This document shows positions 1 to 9,554 of a stretch of DNA of 44,567 nt, piece by piece. Source of the DNA: Ignavibacteriota bacterium (GTDB taxonomy: Bacteria > Bacteroidota > Ignavibacteria > UBA10030); assembly GCA_003142475.1 (NCBI GenBank), contig PLMK01000079.1:146673-191239 (forward strand), given 5' to 3'. The notes beneath the pieces were generated by a model. It was not told the DNA's origin. It saw only the letters and a list, made by a program, of their open reading frames with translations, and ran no database searches. Made by a program: the position numbers and the translations under genes. How positions within the stretch are numbered: the first letter of the stretch is position 1; every line of letters starts with the position of its first letter.

Positions 1-246
1 GCAAGCATTATCTTAACGTTCGAATCTATATCGCCAATACAGATTAACAGTACAACGTACCAAGTGGAGACTACTTACAGCTTAACACTTCCAACAGAAA
101 CAGGAATAATTAAGAGATTTAATGGACAAGTGCAGTTCACACTTGTGCAGGATCCATCGGGATCATGGTCTATAAATCGGTGGGTAGATGTTGGCTCCGA
201 TTCAACATGGAGCGACTTAAAAGGCATAGCTTATTCACAATGGTGA
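1..246 (+). CDS. C-terminal end of a putative NTF2-like lipoprotein (partial)
   Basis: The reading frame is open from the first base of the window to a TGA stop at 244-246, so this is the last 81 residues of a gene that begins upstream. A GTG at 64 is an internal codon rather than a convincing start. The fragment has alternating beta-type segments and ends with a W-S-I-N-R-W-V-D motif. The next gene ends with a similar W-M-I-I-R-W-D-D motif, so the two are probably tandem paralogues. Inference: a small cell-envelope protein of NTF2-like fold, with no enzymatic function visible. The next ATG follows within a few bases, so the two are likely co-transcribed. Confidence 0.55.
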   Translation, partial: ASIILTFESISPIQINSTTYQVETTYSLTLPTETGIIKRFNGQVQFTLVQDPSGSWSINRWVDVGSDSTWSDLKGIAYSQW

Positions 247-249
247 TGA

Positions 250-759
250 ATGAAATTCATTTTCATTTCCACATCATTCATCTTTATACTGGTTGCGTGT
301 AATCCATTTGCACCGGGACTAGATGATTCTTCTGATGATACATCGAAGCTTTTGAGTGATCAAAAAACGACTGACGGTATATTTCTAAATCTTAAATATG
401 CTTACACTCTTCGCGATACTTCAATTTATGGACAACTTCTTGATGGGAATTTTACATTTATTTACCATGATTATGATAGGAGTGTCGATGTAACATGGGG
501 AAGAGACGAAGAAATGCGCACAACATCGGGACTGTTCCAAAATGCTCAACGATTAGATATCTTATGGAATGACATTGTATCATCGTCTATCGATTCTGCA
601 AATACAAAAGCGATGATCAAACGGGGATTTAATCTGACAGTAACATTTAATCCGAGCGATATTGTTTATGTCGACGGATATGCGAATCTTACCTTGGCAC
701 GCAAACAGGCGCAGGATGCGTGGATGATTATCCGATGGGATGATGAGTCAAATAATTAA
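250..759 (+). CDS. putative NTF2-like lipoprotein
   Basis: A 169-residue protein with a type II signal peptide: M-K-F, a hydrophobic stretch, then the lipobox L-V-A-C with the acylated cysteine at residue 17. This predicts a lipid-anchored protein on the periplasmic or outer-membrane side. The mature part has the pattern Y-x-L-R-D, then L-L-D-G-N-F-x-F, W-G-R-D-E-E-M, and a C-terminal W-x-I-I-R-W-D-D-E. That pattern resembles small NTF2-like lipoproteins common in Ignavibacteria and their relatives. No catalytic residues are recognisable and the function is unknown. It starts just after the preceding partial gene and is followed 15 bases later by pheA on the same strand, so it may belong to the same transcript. 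The lipoprotein call is firm; the family call is tentative. Confidence 0.7.
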   Translation: MKFIFISTSFIFILVACNPFAPGLDDSSDDTSKLLSDQKTTDGIFLNLKYAYTLRDTSIYGQLLDGNFTFIYHDYDRSVDVTWGRDEEMRTTSGLFQNAQRLDILWNDIVSSSIDSANTKAMIKRGFNLTVTFNPSDIVYVDGYANLTLARKQAQDAWMIIRWDDESNN

Positions 760-774
760 TTCCGAAAGACAGGC

Positions 775-1617
775 ATGATGATTGCATATCAAGGTGAACC
801 AGGTGCGTTCAGTGAACAAGCAGCGCGAAAATATTTTGGTACCCATGCCATACTGAAACCACTGCCTACTTTTTCCGATGTCTTTGCAGATGCTGAACGT
901 CATCCCGCAGGTTTCGGCATTGTGCCGATCGAAAATTCACTCTTCGGTAGTATTCATCAGGTATACGATCTTCTTCTGAAGCATAAGCTTTTTATAATCG
1001 GCGAAGTAAAACTCCGTATTGAATTGCATCTAATGGCTTTACCCAAAACCAAACGGAACAGTGTCCGCACGATCTACTCGCAATTGCAAGCAATTGGTCA
1101 GTGCGAGAACTTTCTCAGTACTCTTAAAAATGTAAAAGTGGAAGCCGTACATGATACCGCGGCGGCGGCTCGGTTCATTCAGGAACGGAAACGCAATGAT
1201 GCAGCAGCTATCGCCAGCGAGCAAGCAGCACGCGTGCATGGACTGCAAATTCTGAAACGAAACATCGAGAGTAATCATCGCAATTTCACACGCTTCATCG
1301 CACTCTCACGAAAACCAGTTCAACCATCTGGCAAGGTTAAGACATCGCTCGTCTTTGCAGTAAAGGATATTCCCGGTGCACTCTTCAAAGCACTTGCGGT
1401 ATTTGCAATGAGGGATATTAATCTGCTGAAAGTTGAATCACGTCCGATAATCGGCAAACCGTGGGAATATCTCTTCTACTTAGATGTGGAAGGAATGCCT
1501 AACCGTAATCCGCTGCATCAGGCATTAAATCATTTAGAAGAAGTTTGTACTTTTGTGCGCATACTGGGCAGTTATTGGCCGTTCGACGACTCTGCTATTT
1601 TGCGCCACAGAAAGTGA
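775..1617 (+). CDS. pheA: prephenate dehydratase (PheA, monofunctional)
   Basis: A 280-residue enzyme expected to convert prephenate to phenylpyruvate in phenylalanine synthesis. The dehydratase domain spans about residues 1-180: it opens with A-Y-Q-G-E-P-G-A-F-S, contains V-P-I-E-N-S at 50-55, and has the catalytic T-R-F motif at 172-174 inside E-S-N-H-R-N-F-T-R-F. A C-terminal ACT domain follows, with G-A-L-F-K-A-L at 201-207 and E-S-R-P at 221-224, the usual phenylalanine-binding signatures, so feedback inhibition is likely. There is no chorismate mutase domain, so this is the short monofunctional form. Two adjacent ATGs (775, 778) could serve as the start and neither has a strong ribosome site. 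ftsX follows after 7 bases. Confidence 0.95.
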   Translation: MMIAYQGEPGAFSEQAARKYFGTHAILKPLPTFSDVFADAERHPAGFGIVPIENSLFGSIHQVYDLLLKHKLFIIGEVKLRIELHLMALPKTKRNSVRTIYSQLQAIGQCENFLSTLKNVKVEAVHDTAAAARFIQERKRNDAAAIASEQAARVHGLQILKRNIESNHRNFTRFIALSRKPVQPSGKVKTSLVFAVKDIPGALFKALAVFAMRDINLLKVESRPIIGKPWEYLFYLDVEGMPNRNPLHQALNHLEEVCTFVRILGSYWPFDDSAILRHRK

Positions 1618-1624
1618 GAACAAT

Positions 1625-2503
1625 ATGCAGCTTAGATATGTTCTAAAAGAAGGATTCTCAGGTTTCAAGCGTGCCAAGTTGTCGATGTTTGCCGCTATCT
1701 TCACAATTTGCGTGTCGCTGTTACTACTGAGTTTTTTTGCCATTCTATTTTTAAATGTGAACGGTTTGGTCAAATCGCTTCGTGAAAAAGTGGAAATGGA
1801 AGCATTTCTAAATGATCAAATCTCCAATGATCAGGTAACCGAAGTGAAAGGACAAGTAGAGATGCTGGAGGGCATACGCGAAGTCCGATACGTTTCAAAA
1901 GAAGAAGCGGCGAAAATATTTAACGAAGAATTCGGCGAAGATATTTACAAAGTTTTGAATTTCAATCCGCTGCCGGCGTCTCTCAAAATATTTCTAAAAG
2001 ATGGCTACAAAACGGCAAAGCATGCTGAAGTTATTTCCAATCAGATAAAATCCATCAAAGGTGTAGATGATGTAATCTATAGGAAGCAATTATTGGAAAT
2101 GCTAGATCAGCGGGCGATGTTATTTCTTTGGATTACACTTGGTATTGGTATCTTTATTACCGTTTCTTCTGTTATTTTAGTGGCTAATACTATCCGCCTT
2201 GCCATTTATGCCAAGCGCAAAATTATCCAGACGATGAAACTTATAGGTGCAACGCGAAGCTTTATTCGTACGCCTTTCTTGCTGGAAGGATTTATTCAGG
2301 GTCTGCTTGGCGGAGCAATCGCTGCCGGAGTTATTTTCGCGCTATTTAAATATTTAGAGCAGTGGTTGACCATCTCGCTCTCGGAATTTGTCCGCGTTCA
2401 ACCGTACTATTACAGCATCATTGTAGGAATTGGTTGTGTTCTGGGATTGTTAGGAAGCATGATTTCCGTTCGCAAGTTCATCAGTGAGAGTGTGGGAAAT
2501 TGA
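1625..2503 (+). CDS. ftsX: cell division ABC transporter permease FtsX
   Basis: A 292-residue inner-membrane protein that works with the ATPase FtsE at the division septum to control peptidoglycan hydrolases. The FtsX layout is visible: a short cytoplasmic tail with L-K-E-G-F, TM1 at about 20-43, a periplasmic domain of about 120 residues, then TM2 (165-189), TM3 (221-243) and TM4 (263-283). The cytoplasmic loop has the family-typical M-K-L-I-G-A-T-R-S-F-I-R-x-P-F-L-L-E-G motif. The frame is open back to an upstream ATG at 1553 inside pheA, but that would add 24 residues of unrelated sequence. The ATG at 1625 matches the usual start and lies just after the pheA stop. ftsE is not nearby. Confidence 0.93.
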   Translation: MQLRYVLKEGFSGFKRAKLSMFAAIFTICVSLLLLSFFAILFLNVNGLVKSLREKVEMEAFLNDQISNDQVTEVKGQVEMLEGIREVRYVSKEEAAKIFNEEFGEDIYKVLNFNPLPASLKIFLKDGYKTAKHAEVISNQIKSIKGVDDVIYRKQLLEMLDQRAMLFLWITLGIGIFITVSSVILVANTIRLAIYAKRKIIQTMKLIGATRSFIRTPFLLEGFIQGLLGGAIAAGVIFALFKYLEQWLTISLSEFVRVQPYYYSIIVGIGCVLGLLGSMISVRKFISESVGN

Positions 2504-2575
2504 ATCTTAGCTATTAACTGCTCGCTATTGGCTTTCTGCTAATTATACTAGTTTGCTTTCAGAGTTTTTAATTTA
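2504..2575. other. short spacer between ftsX and the CRISPR array
   Basis: An AT-rich gap of 72 bases between the ftsX stop and the leader-distal end of the array. It contains near-repeats of the words gctatta/gctattg but no gene. No convincing U-tract terminator is seen for either the rightward ftsX transcript or the leftward pre-crRNA. Confidence 0.4.
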
Positions 2576-2614
2576 ATTTCAATCCACGCGTCCCGATGAA
2601 ATCGGGAGCGCGAC
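2576..2614 (-). repeat. degenerate leader-distal terminal CRISPR repeat with altered hairpin
   Basis: This unit keeps the outer parts of the repeat (TTTCAATCCACGCG on the left, GCGCGAC on the right). The central 10 bases are replaced by a 17-base palindrome, TCCCGAT-gaa-ATCGGGA (2591-2607), making it 39 bp instead of 32. The first base is A instead of G. As RNA it would form an 11-bp stem with one bulge, longer than the normal 7-bp stem. Its position at the end opposite the leader fits decay or remodelling of the last repeat. Confidence 0.9.
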
Positions 2615-5600
2615 ACATTGGTGGAACAAGCAATAGGATTGTTACCGTGTTTCAATCCACGCGCCCGCATGGGGCGCGACATACGCAGAGAGTAAATCAG
2701 GGTATGGTGATGCTGTTTCAATCCACGCGCCCGCATGGGGCGCGACCGCTACAACTCCATTCTTTGCATCGCTCAAACCATATTGTTTCAATCCACGCGC
2801 CCGCATGGGGCGCGACTTGCTACCAATGCTAATGCCGAAAACATCAAGGTGTTTCAATCCACGCGCCCGCATGGGGCGCGACACTGATATTGTCAACGCA
2901 AGTATTATGTATTTCAGTTTCAATCCACGCGCCCGCATGGGGCGCGACACCTTTCGAGGCTCCTGATTATATCAATGACAACGTTTCAATCCACGCGCCC
3001 GCATGGGGCGCGACGACCTGCTGGTTATGCCGCAAACCCCTCCTAATAGTTTCAATCCACGCGCCCGCATGGGGCGCGACCTAGAATTACAAGGTGGAAA
3101 TTTGTTGATTCAAAAGTTTCAATCCACGCGCCCGCATGGGGCGCGACATTGATTCAGTTTTTTTCATTGACATTCCAATACGTTTCAATCCACGCGCCCG
3201 CATGGGGCGCGACGAGTATATAGTATATAATCGCGCATTGACATCATCAGTTTCAATCCACGCGCCCGCATGGGGCGCGACACTGTTGACAGTACAGAAA
3301 TTGTGGGAATAAGTAGTTTCAATCCACGCGCCCGCATGGGGCGCGACTACACGTTTTCCAAATTCATTAGTAACAATAATATGTTTCAATCCACGCGCCC
3401 GCATGGGGCGCGACTCGTGGTGATATTAAGGTAAAGCAGTTGCCAAAAGTTTCAATCCACGCGCCCGCATGGGGCGCGACTATAAGCAATTACCGTTGTT
3501 GCAAGTTCTAAATGGTTTCAATCCACGCGCCCGCATGGGGCGCGACCGGCAAGTTTATCAATTTCCTCTATTCCTTGGAATGTTTCAATCCACGCGCCCG
3601 CATGGGGCGCGACTATTGCAAACAAAACATTTTTCTCCATCCCGATTAGTTTCAATCCACGCGCCCGCATGGGGCGCGACGTGATGAGAACCGGAAAGGG
3701 CAATTACAAGATTTCGTTTCAATCCACGCGCCCGCATGGGGCGCGACAATAACAAGGAGGGTATATGGATAATGTTTTAAAGGTTTCAATCCACGCGCCC
3801 GCATGGGGCGCGACTAAATGCAGGACGTATTATTTAGTCTGCAGCGGAGTTTCAATCCACGCGCCCGCATGGGGCGCGACCCCACAACTCACGAGAAATA
3901 ACCAACACACCAGCGTTTCAATCCACGCGCCCGCATGGGGCGCGACTCTAATCCGATCCATGATTCACAAGATGAGATAAAGTTTCAATCCACGCGCCCG
4001 CATGGGGCGCGACCAAAAGCAAAAATAATACTTTCAGATCACTTACAAGTTTCAATCCACGCGCCCGCATGGGGCGCGACATAAGCGGTGAGTGTTGTCT
4101 GCTTTTGATAAAATAGTTTCAATCCACGCGCCCGCATGGGGCGCGACCGCCGTTCCTTTTGAATTTTGCTTGATTGTATAAGTTTCAATCCACGCGCCCG
4201 CATGGGGCGCGACAATAGTATTATCTTGTAACTGCATAAGTCCGAAAGTTTCAATCCACGCGCCCGCATGGGGCGCGACTTCCCTGCTGACCGATTTCCA
4301 AACCATCAGCAAGGTTTCAATCCACGCGCCCGCATGGGGCGCGACAGTAGGAGATCGCCGATTGCCGATAAAGGAAATTAGTTTCAATCCACGCGCCCGC
4401 ATGGGGCGCGACGTTTGGTGGCGGGCAAAACCCAGCTGAAAGTCCGGTTTCAATCCACGCGCCCGCATGGGGCGCGACCACTGTAGTTGATTTGATAACA
4501 TTGGATGAATTGTTTCAATCCACGCGCCCGCATGGGGCGCGACTGTGCCAACAGACCTTAATATCACTGGAATATATAGTTTCAATCCACGCGCCCGCAT
4601 GGGGCGCGACTACCGGCGATGATAAATTTCCAGAATATAATTCCTGGTTTCAATCCACGCGCCCGCATGGGGCGCGACCGGCAAGTTTATCAATTTCCTC
4701 TATTCCTTGGAATGTTTCAATCCACGCGCCCGCATGGGGCGCGACCCGAGCGAGAAGAAATTTGCGCTTACCGGTGAGGATGTTTCAATCCACGCGCCCG
4801 CATGGGGCGCGACTCTTTCTCATTGATGTCCTTTACATCAGATGTCACGTTTCAATCCACGCGCCCGCATGGGGCGCGACGTTCCCCATGGTCCCGCATT
4901 CATTCCCATCATTAGTTTCAATCCACGCGCCCGCATGGGGCGCGACGGTTGCATTTGCCCCGCCTCTATTGGCGAGTGTTAGTTTCAATCCACGCGCCCG
5001 CATGGGGCGCGACAACATCAGGTGCGAGTATGTGTATTTCATAGACATGTTTCAATCCACGCGCCCGCATGGGGCGCGACCCAATACTCTGCTTGCTGGA
5101 TGTGCGGGAATAGGTTTCAATCCACGCGCCCGCATGGGGCGCGACGTTTGCACTGGCACTTATGCTGTTTACTATTTTTGGTTTCAATCCACGCGCCCGC
5201 ATGGGGCGCGACCCTAACACAGTCAAAGCATATATATCTGCAATTCGTTTCAATCCACGCGCCCGCATGGGGCGCGACTATATAAGACTTGGGTAGGTGA
5301 CAATGCAATTGGTTTCAATCCACGCGCCCGCATGGGGCGCGACTCAAAGAACTTTGTAGCATCGTCGCTTTAGCATTGTTTCAATCCACGCGCCCGCATG
5401 GGGCGCGACTACATTCGGACGGATTTAGGTAATAGATGGTACGTTTCAATCCACGCGCCCGCATGGGGCGCGACCACAATGTTATGCGAAATAATCTTCA
5501 CACTGACGTTTCAATCCACGCGCCCGCATGGGGCGCGACATTCCATAAAACACAGCTGTAGCACTGTCAGCACTGGTTTCAATCCACGCGCCCGCATGGG

Positions 5601-8600
5601 GCGCGACGTTTTCTCTTCCACTGCTGCAATCTCTTTACTCAATGTTTCAATCCACGCGCCCGCATGGGGCGCGACCGGCATCATTCGTTGTTACAGTTAT
5701 ATTTAAGTTTGTTTCAATCCACGCGCCCGCATGGGGCGCGACTTTAACTTTCTTAGACACTTTGGAGATTTGAAATGTTTCAATCCACGCGCCCGCATGG
5801 GGCGCGACAAGCAGTTCCCTGAAAGTTCAAATTGATCTTTCCGTTTCAATCCACGCGCCCGCATGGGGCGCGACCAAGAAACCTGTGACACTTGCCAATG
5901 TTAGGAAGTTTCAATCCACGCGCCCGCATGGGGCGCGACCTAATCCGATCCATGATTCACAAGATGAGATAAAGTTTCAATCCACGCGCCCGCATGGGGC
6001 GCGACTCGCAACCAATGAAAAGTAAAAGAGAAATAGTAAGTTTCAATCCACGCGCCCGCATGGGGCGCGACTTTACTACTCCAAAATCTATGTCGGTTGT
6101 TCTAACGTTTCAATCCACGCGCCCGCATGGGGCGCGACATCATTTACTGCGTTGCCTGTGAATATTCCAAGGTTTCAATCCACGCGCCCGCATGGGGCGC
6201 GACTTGTTGTAGTTCCACCATTTGGCATATTTAATACCGTTTCAATCCACGCGCCCGCATGGGGCGCGACTTATTCATCTCCTCCAAGCTTTATCCATAC
6301 TATTTGTTTCAATCCACGCGCCCGCATGGGGCGCGACCTTACAGATGGAGTTACCGCACTTCCGTCAGTGAAGTTTCAATCCACGCGCCCGCATGGGGCG
6401 CGACGATGTAACGATTGAAGTAATAAAAGGATAAAACCGTGTTTCAATCCACGCGCCCGCATGGGGCGCGACTCTCCAGTTGCCTTTAAATTGGCGCCAT
6501 ATCCATGTTTCAATCCACGCGCCCGCATGGGGCGCGACTCTTGACCTTCACCACTCGTTCCTGCACTGTCAAGTTTCAATCCACGCGCCCGCATGGGGCG
6601 CGACGAGCCAGCAATGGAACTGCCAACAAAACCATGATGTTTCAATCCACGCGCCCGCATGGGGCGCGACGAAACTTGCCAGAACTGTACTGCCTGTTAT
6701 TGCTGTTTCAATCCACGCGCCCGCATGGGGCGCGACCCACATGATTTCTTTAGAGTGGCGGGGTATTGATGTTTCAATCCACGCGCCCGCATGGGGCGCG
6801 ACAGTCTTTCGGGTGTGAATAAAGTAAAGATGTTTTTGTTTCAATCCACGCGCCCGCATGGGGCGCGACCAGCACATCAAAGATGTTCTTGACAGTGCAG
6901 GAACGTTTCAATCCACGCGCCCGCATGGGGCGCGACCAAGTGCCTGTCCCAAAACAGTCCGGGCAAATCCAGTTTCAATCCACGCGCCCGCATGGGGCGC
7001 GACTGTCAAGGGAATGATTCTCGTTTATCTGATGCACGTTTCAATCCACGCGCCCGCATGGGGCGCGACCAAATCCGCATTCCGTCCTTCGCGTTTTATC
7101 CATTGTTTCAATCCACGCGCCCGCATGGGGCGCGACGATTATTCTTTTCATGCTACACCTTTAGTTGTAATGTTTCAATCCACGCGCCCGCATGGGGCGC
7201 GACTATAGACGAGTGGTATTCCGAGGAGCGAAGTTGTGTTTCAATCCACGCGCCCGCATGGGGCGCGACATTCAATCCTTGATTCATAAATGCTGACCAC
7301 ACAGTTTCAATCCACGCGCCCGCATGGGGCGCGACGATATCTTCGTGGATTCTTTTCTCTCATCTCATTGTTTCAATCCACGCGCCCGCATGGGGCGCGA
7401 CCCACATGATTTCTTTAGAGTGGCGGGGTATTGATGTTTCAATCCACGCGCCCGCATGGGGCGCGACTCATGGAGGAACATGGTCACTTGATGATATCAG
7501 TGGTTTCAATCCACGCGCCCGCATGGGGCGCGACAGTTCCGATTGCATGATAAGTCCCTGTATCTGTTGTTTCAATCCACGCGCCCGCATGGGGCGCGAC
7601 CAAGTGCCTGTCCCAAAACAGTCCGGGCAAATCCAGTTTCAATCCACGCGCCCGCATGGGGCGCGACCTTGGGAATACCAGACTGTGTCCAGCCATAACA
7701 GGTTTCAATCCACGCGCCCGCATGGGGCGCGACTCCTACGCGCTTGTCCACATTGGTAGCTGGAACGCGTTTCAATCCACGCGCCCGCATGGGGCGCGAC
7801 TATTTCATCTTTACAATTTACCATACCCATCAAAAGTTTCAATCCACGCGCCCGCATGGGGCGCGACAGAATTGATTTTGAGGATCCAGAGTTGATGAAA
7901 TGTTTCAATCCACGCGCCCGCATGGGGCGCGACCATTCAGTACTTTTGTATAAGTGACAGAGTCTCTTTGTTTCAATCCACGCGCCCGCATGGGGCGCGA
8001 CTACCAGCATAAGGTGTCCAATATCCGCCTGGAGTGTTTCAATCCACGCGCCCGCATGGGGCGCGACTTGAAATCAAGCTTGATGTTCTTTATCCATTTC
8101 GGGTTTCAATCCACGCGCCCGCATGGGGCGCGACCATAACCGGCAAAGGCGTAGAACCGTAATTATAAGTTTCAATCCACGCGCCCGCATGGGGCGCGAC
8201 GTTAATCAATCGACACCGCATGGGACGGTAAATGTTTCAATCCACGCGCCCGCATGGGGCGCGACTTGATTTGAGGGGTGGATTTCATAGTATCGTAACT
8301 GTTTCAATCCACGCGCCCGCATGGGGCGCGACGCAACGTAACTGTCCCAAGTGTGAACGCCTGATATGTTTCAATCCACGCGCCCGCATGGGGCGCGACT
8401 ACAGCTGCCACTTGAGTCCAAGACGTATTACCAAGTTTCAATCCACGCGCCCGCATGGGGCGCGACTGGGTTCATATCCAAAAATGTATCTCCAAAAGTT
8501 GTTTCAATCCACGCGCCCGCATGGGGCGCGACTTTCCATCTGTTGAAATATTCGCTATTGTAAATAGTTTCAATCCACGCGCCCGCATGGGGCGCGACTT

Positions 8601-9393
8601 TGGAAGAAACGGTGCTCGGATATATAATCACACGTTTCAATCCACGCGCCCGCATGGGGCGCGACTCCAAACGTTGTCTCACTCGAATTACTTGACAGCG
8701 TTTCAATCCACGCGCCCGCATGGGGCGCGACAATTATAGTTGGCATTTCCCGCCTGAACACTTGTGGTTTCAATCCACGCGCCCGCATGGGGCGCGACAG
8801 TGAACAACACCTGGACATCACAATCCATCAAAGTTTCAATCCACGCGCCCGCATGGGGCGCGACCGTCAGCGCAGGATGGCGATACTGGACAATGGCATG
8901 TTTCAATCCACGCGCCCGCATGGGGCGCGACTATATTGACCATCTGCATAAGGGACGCCATCAACGTTTCAATCCACGCGCCCGCATGGGGCGCGACAAC
9001 ATTGTCAACCGTTGATCCGTTTACAACATCCGTTTCAATCCACGCGCCCGCATGGGGCGCGACGTTTCCATCGGCGTATTTATAAAACGCTTCAGCCGGT
9101 TTCAATCCACGCGCCCGCATGGGGCGCGACGCCATGCCATTTTAAATCTCCTTTAATTAAAATTGTTTCAATCCACGCGCCCGCATGGGGCGCGACCAGA
9201 AGAGAAGAAATCATTCATGCATGATGTAATGTTTCAATCCACGCGCCCGCATGGGGCGCGACAATAACAGTAGCGTTGCAGTCATTAAAAATAATCGTTT
9301 CAATCCACGCGCCCGCATGGGGCGCGACTATTCAACGCACAAATATGAGTCTGATTTCACAGTTTCAATCCACGCGCCCGCATGGGGCGCGAC
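2576..9393 (-). CRISPR. type I-C CRISPR array, 103 repeats and 102 spacers
   Basis: The repeat is 32 bp. On the plus strand it starts GTTTCAATCCACGCGCC and ends GCATGGGGCGCGAC. Counting by eye, repeat starts run from 2649 to 9362 with a period of 65-70 bp (mean about 66.5) and show no variant, plus one degenerate repeat at 2576-2614. Spacers are 33-38 nt, mostly 34-35. Transcription is inferred to be leftward: the cas operon and leader lie to the right, the minus-strand repeat ends with the I-C 5' handle A-T-T-G-A-A-A-C, and the degenerate repeat lies at the far end. The repeat RNA folds as a 7-bp stem (CGCGCCC/GGGCGCG) around a 5-nt loop, the substrate of Cas5c. Spacers are numbered here S1 (2615-2648) at the old end to S102 (9329-9361) next to the leader. 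Open frames inside the array are translation artefacts. Confidence 0.99.
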
Positions 9394-9554
9394 TGTTACT
9401 TCTTAAACAATAATAATATCAAGTAAATATACTATCCAAACGCCAAGGTTCACTTTTTCAAAGAACATTTGCTTGTGTGAAACGAAATAACCATTATTTC
9501 GTTTGTTTTCACACTGCTAACCTACCGGCATTTCTATGTACGCTTCGGTTAGCG
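9394..9554 (-). promoter_or_regulatory. CRISPR leader between cas2 and the array
   Basis: An AT-rich, non-coding stretch of 161 bases between the cas2 stop and the first intact repeat, where the promoter of the pre-crRNA and the spacer-integration signals are expected. It contains an imperfect hairpin at 9475-9514: the left arm GTGTGAAACGAAATAA pairs with the right arm TTATTTCG...TTTTCACAC around a CCA loop, with a 5-nt bulge on the right. A second inverted pair, GCTAACC (9516-9522) and GGTTAGC (9547-9553), lies next to cas2, and the smaller palindrome ACGCT-tcggtt-AGCGT overlaps it. No firm -35/-10 pair could be fixed by eye. Confidence 0.8.

Noticed and set aside
1553-1624. 24-codon N-terminal extension of ftsX inside pheA
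   Set aside because: The extra residues are the pheA coding region read in another frame. The ATG at 1625 matches the usual FtsX start.
6737-7635. Duplication of a whole ten-spacer block
   Set aside because: Only S63 and S66 recur at the ten-unit offset. S64/S74 and S65/S75 are unrelated, so a block duplication does not hold.
2548-9224. Dozens of open reading frames on both strands inside the array, with recurring words such as S-R-P-M-R-A-R-G-L-K, V-S-I-H-A-P-A-W-G-A-T and F-Q-S-T-R-P-H-G-A-R
   Set aside because: These are translations of the GC-rich CRISPR repeat in different frames, interrupted by spacer-coded residues. They are well-known database artefacts, not genes.
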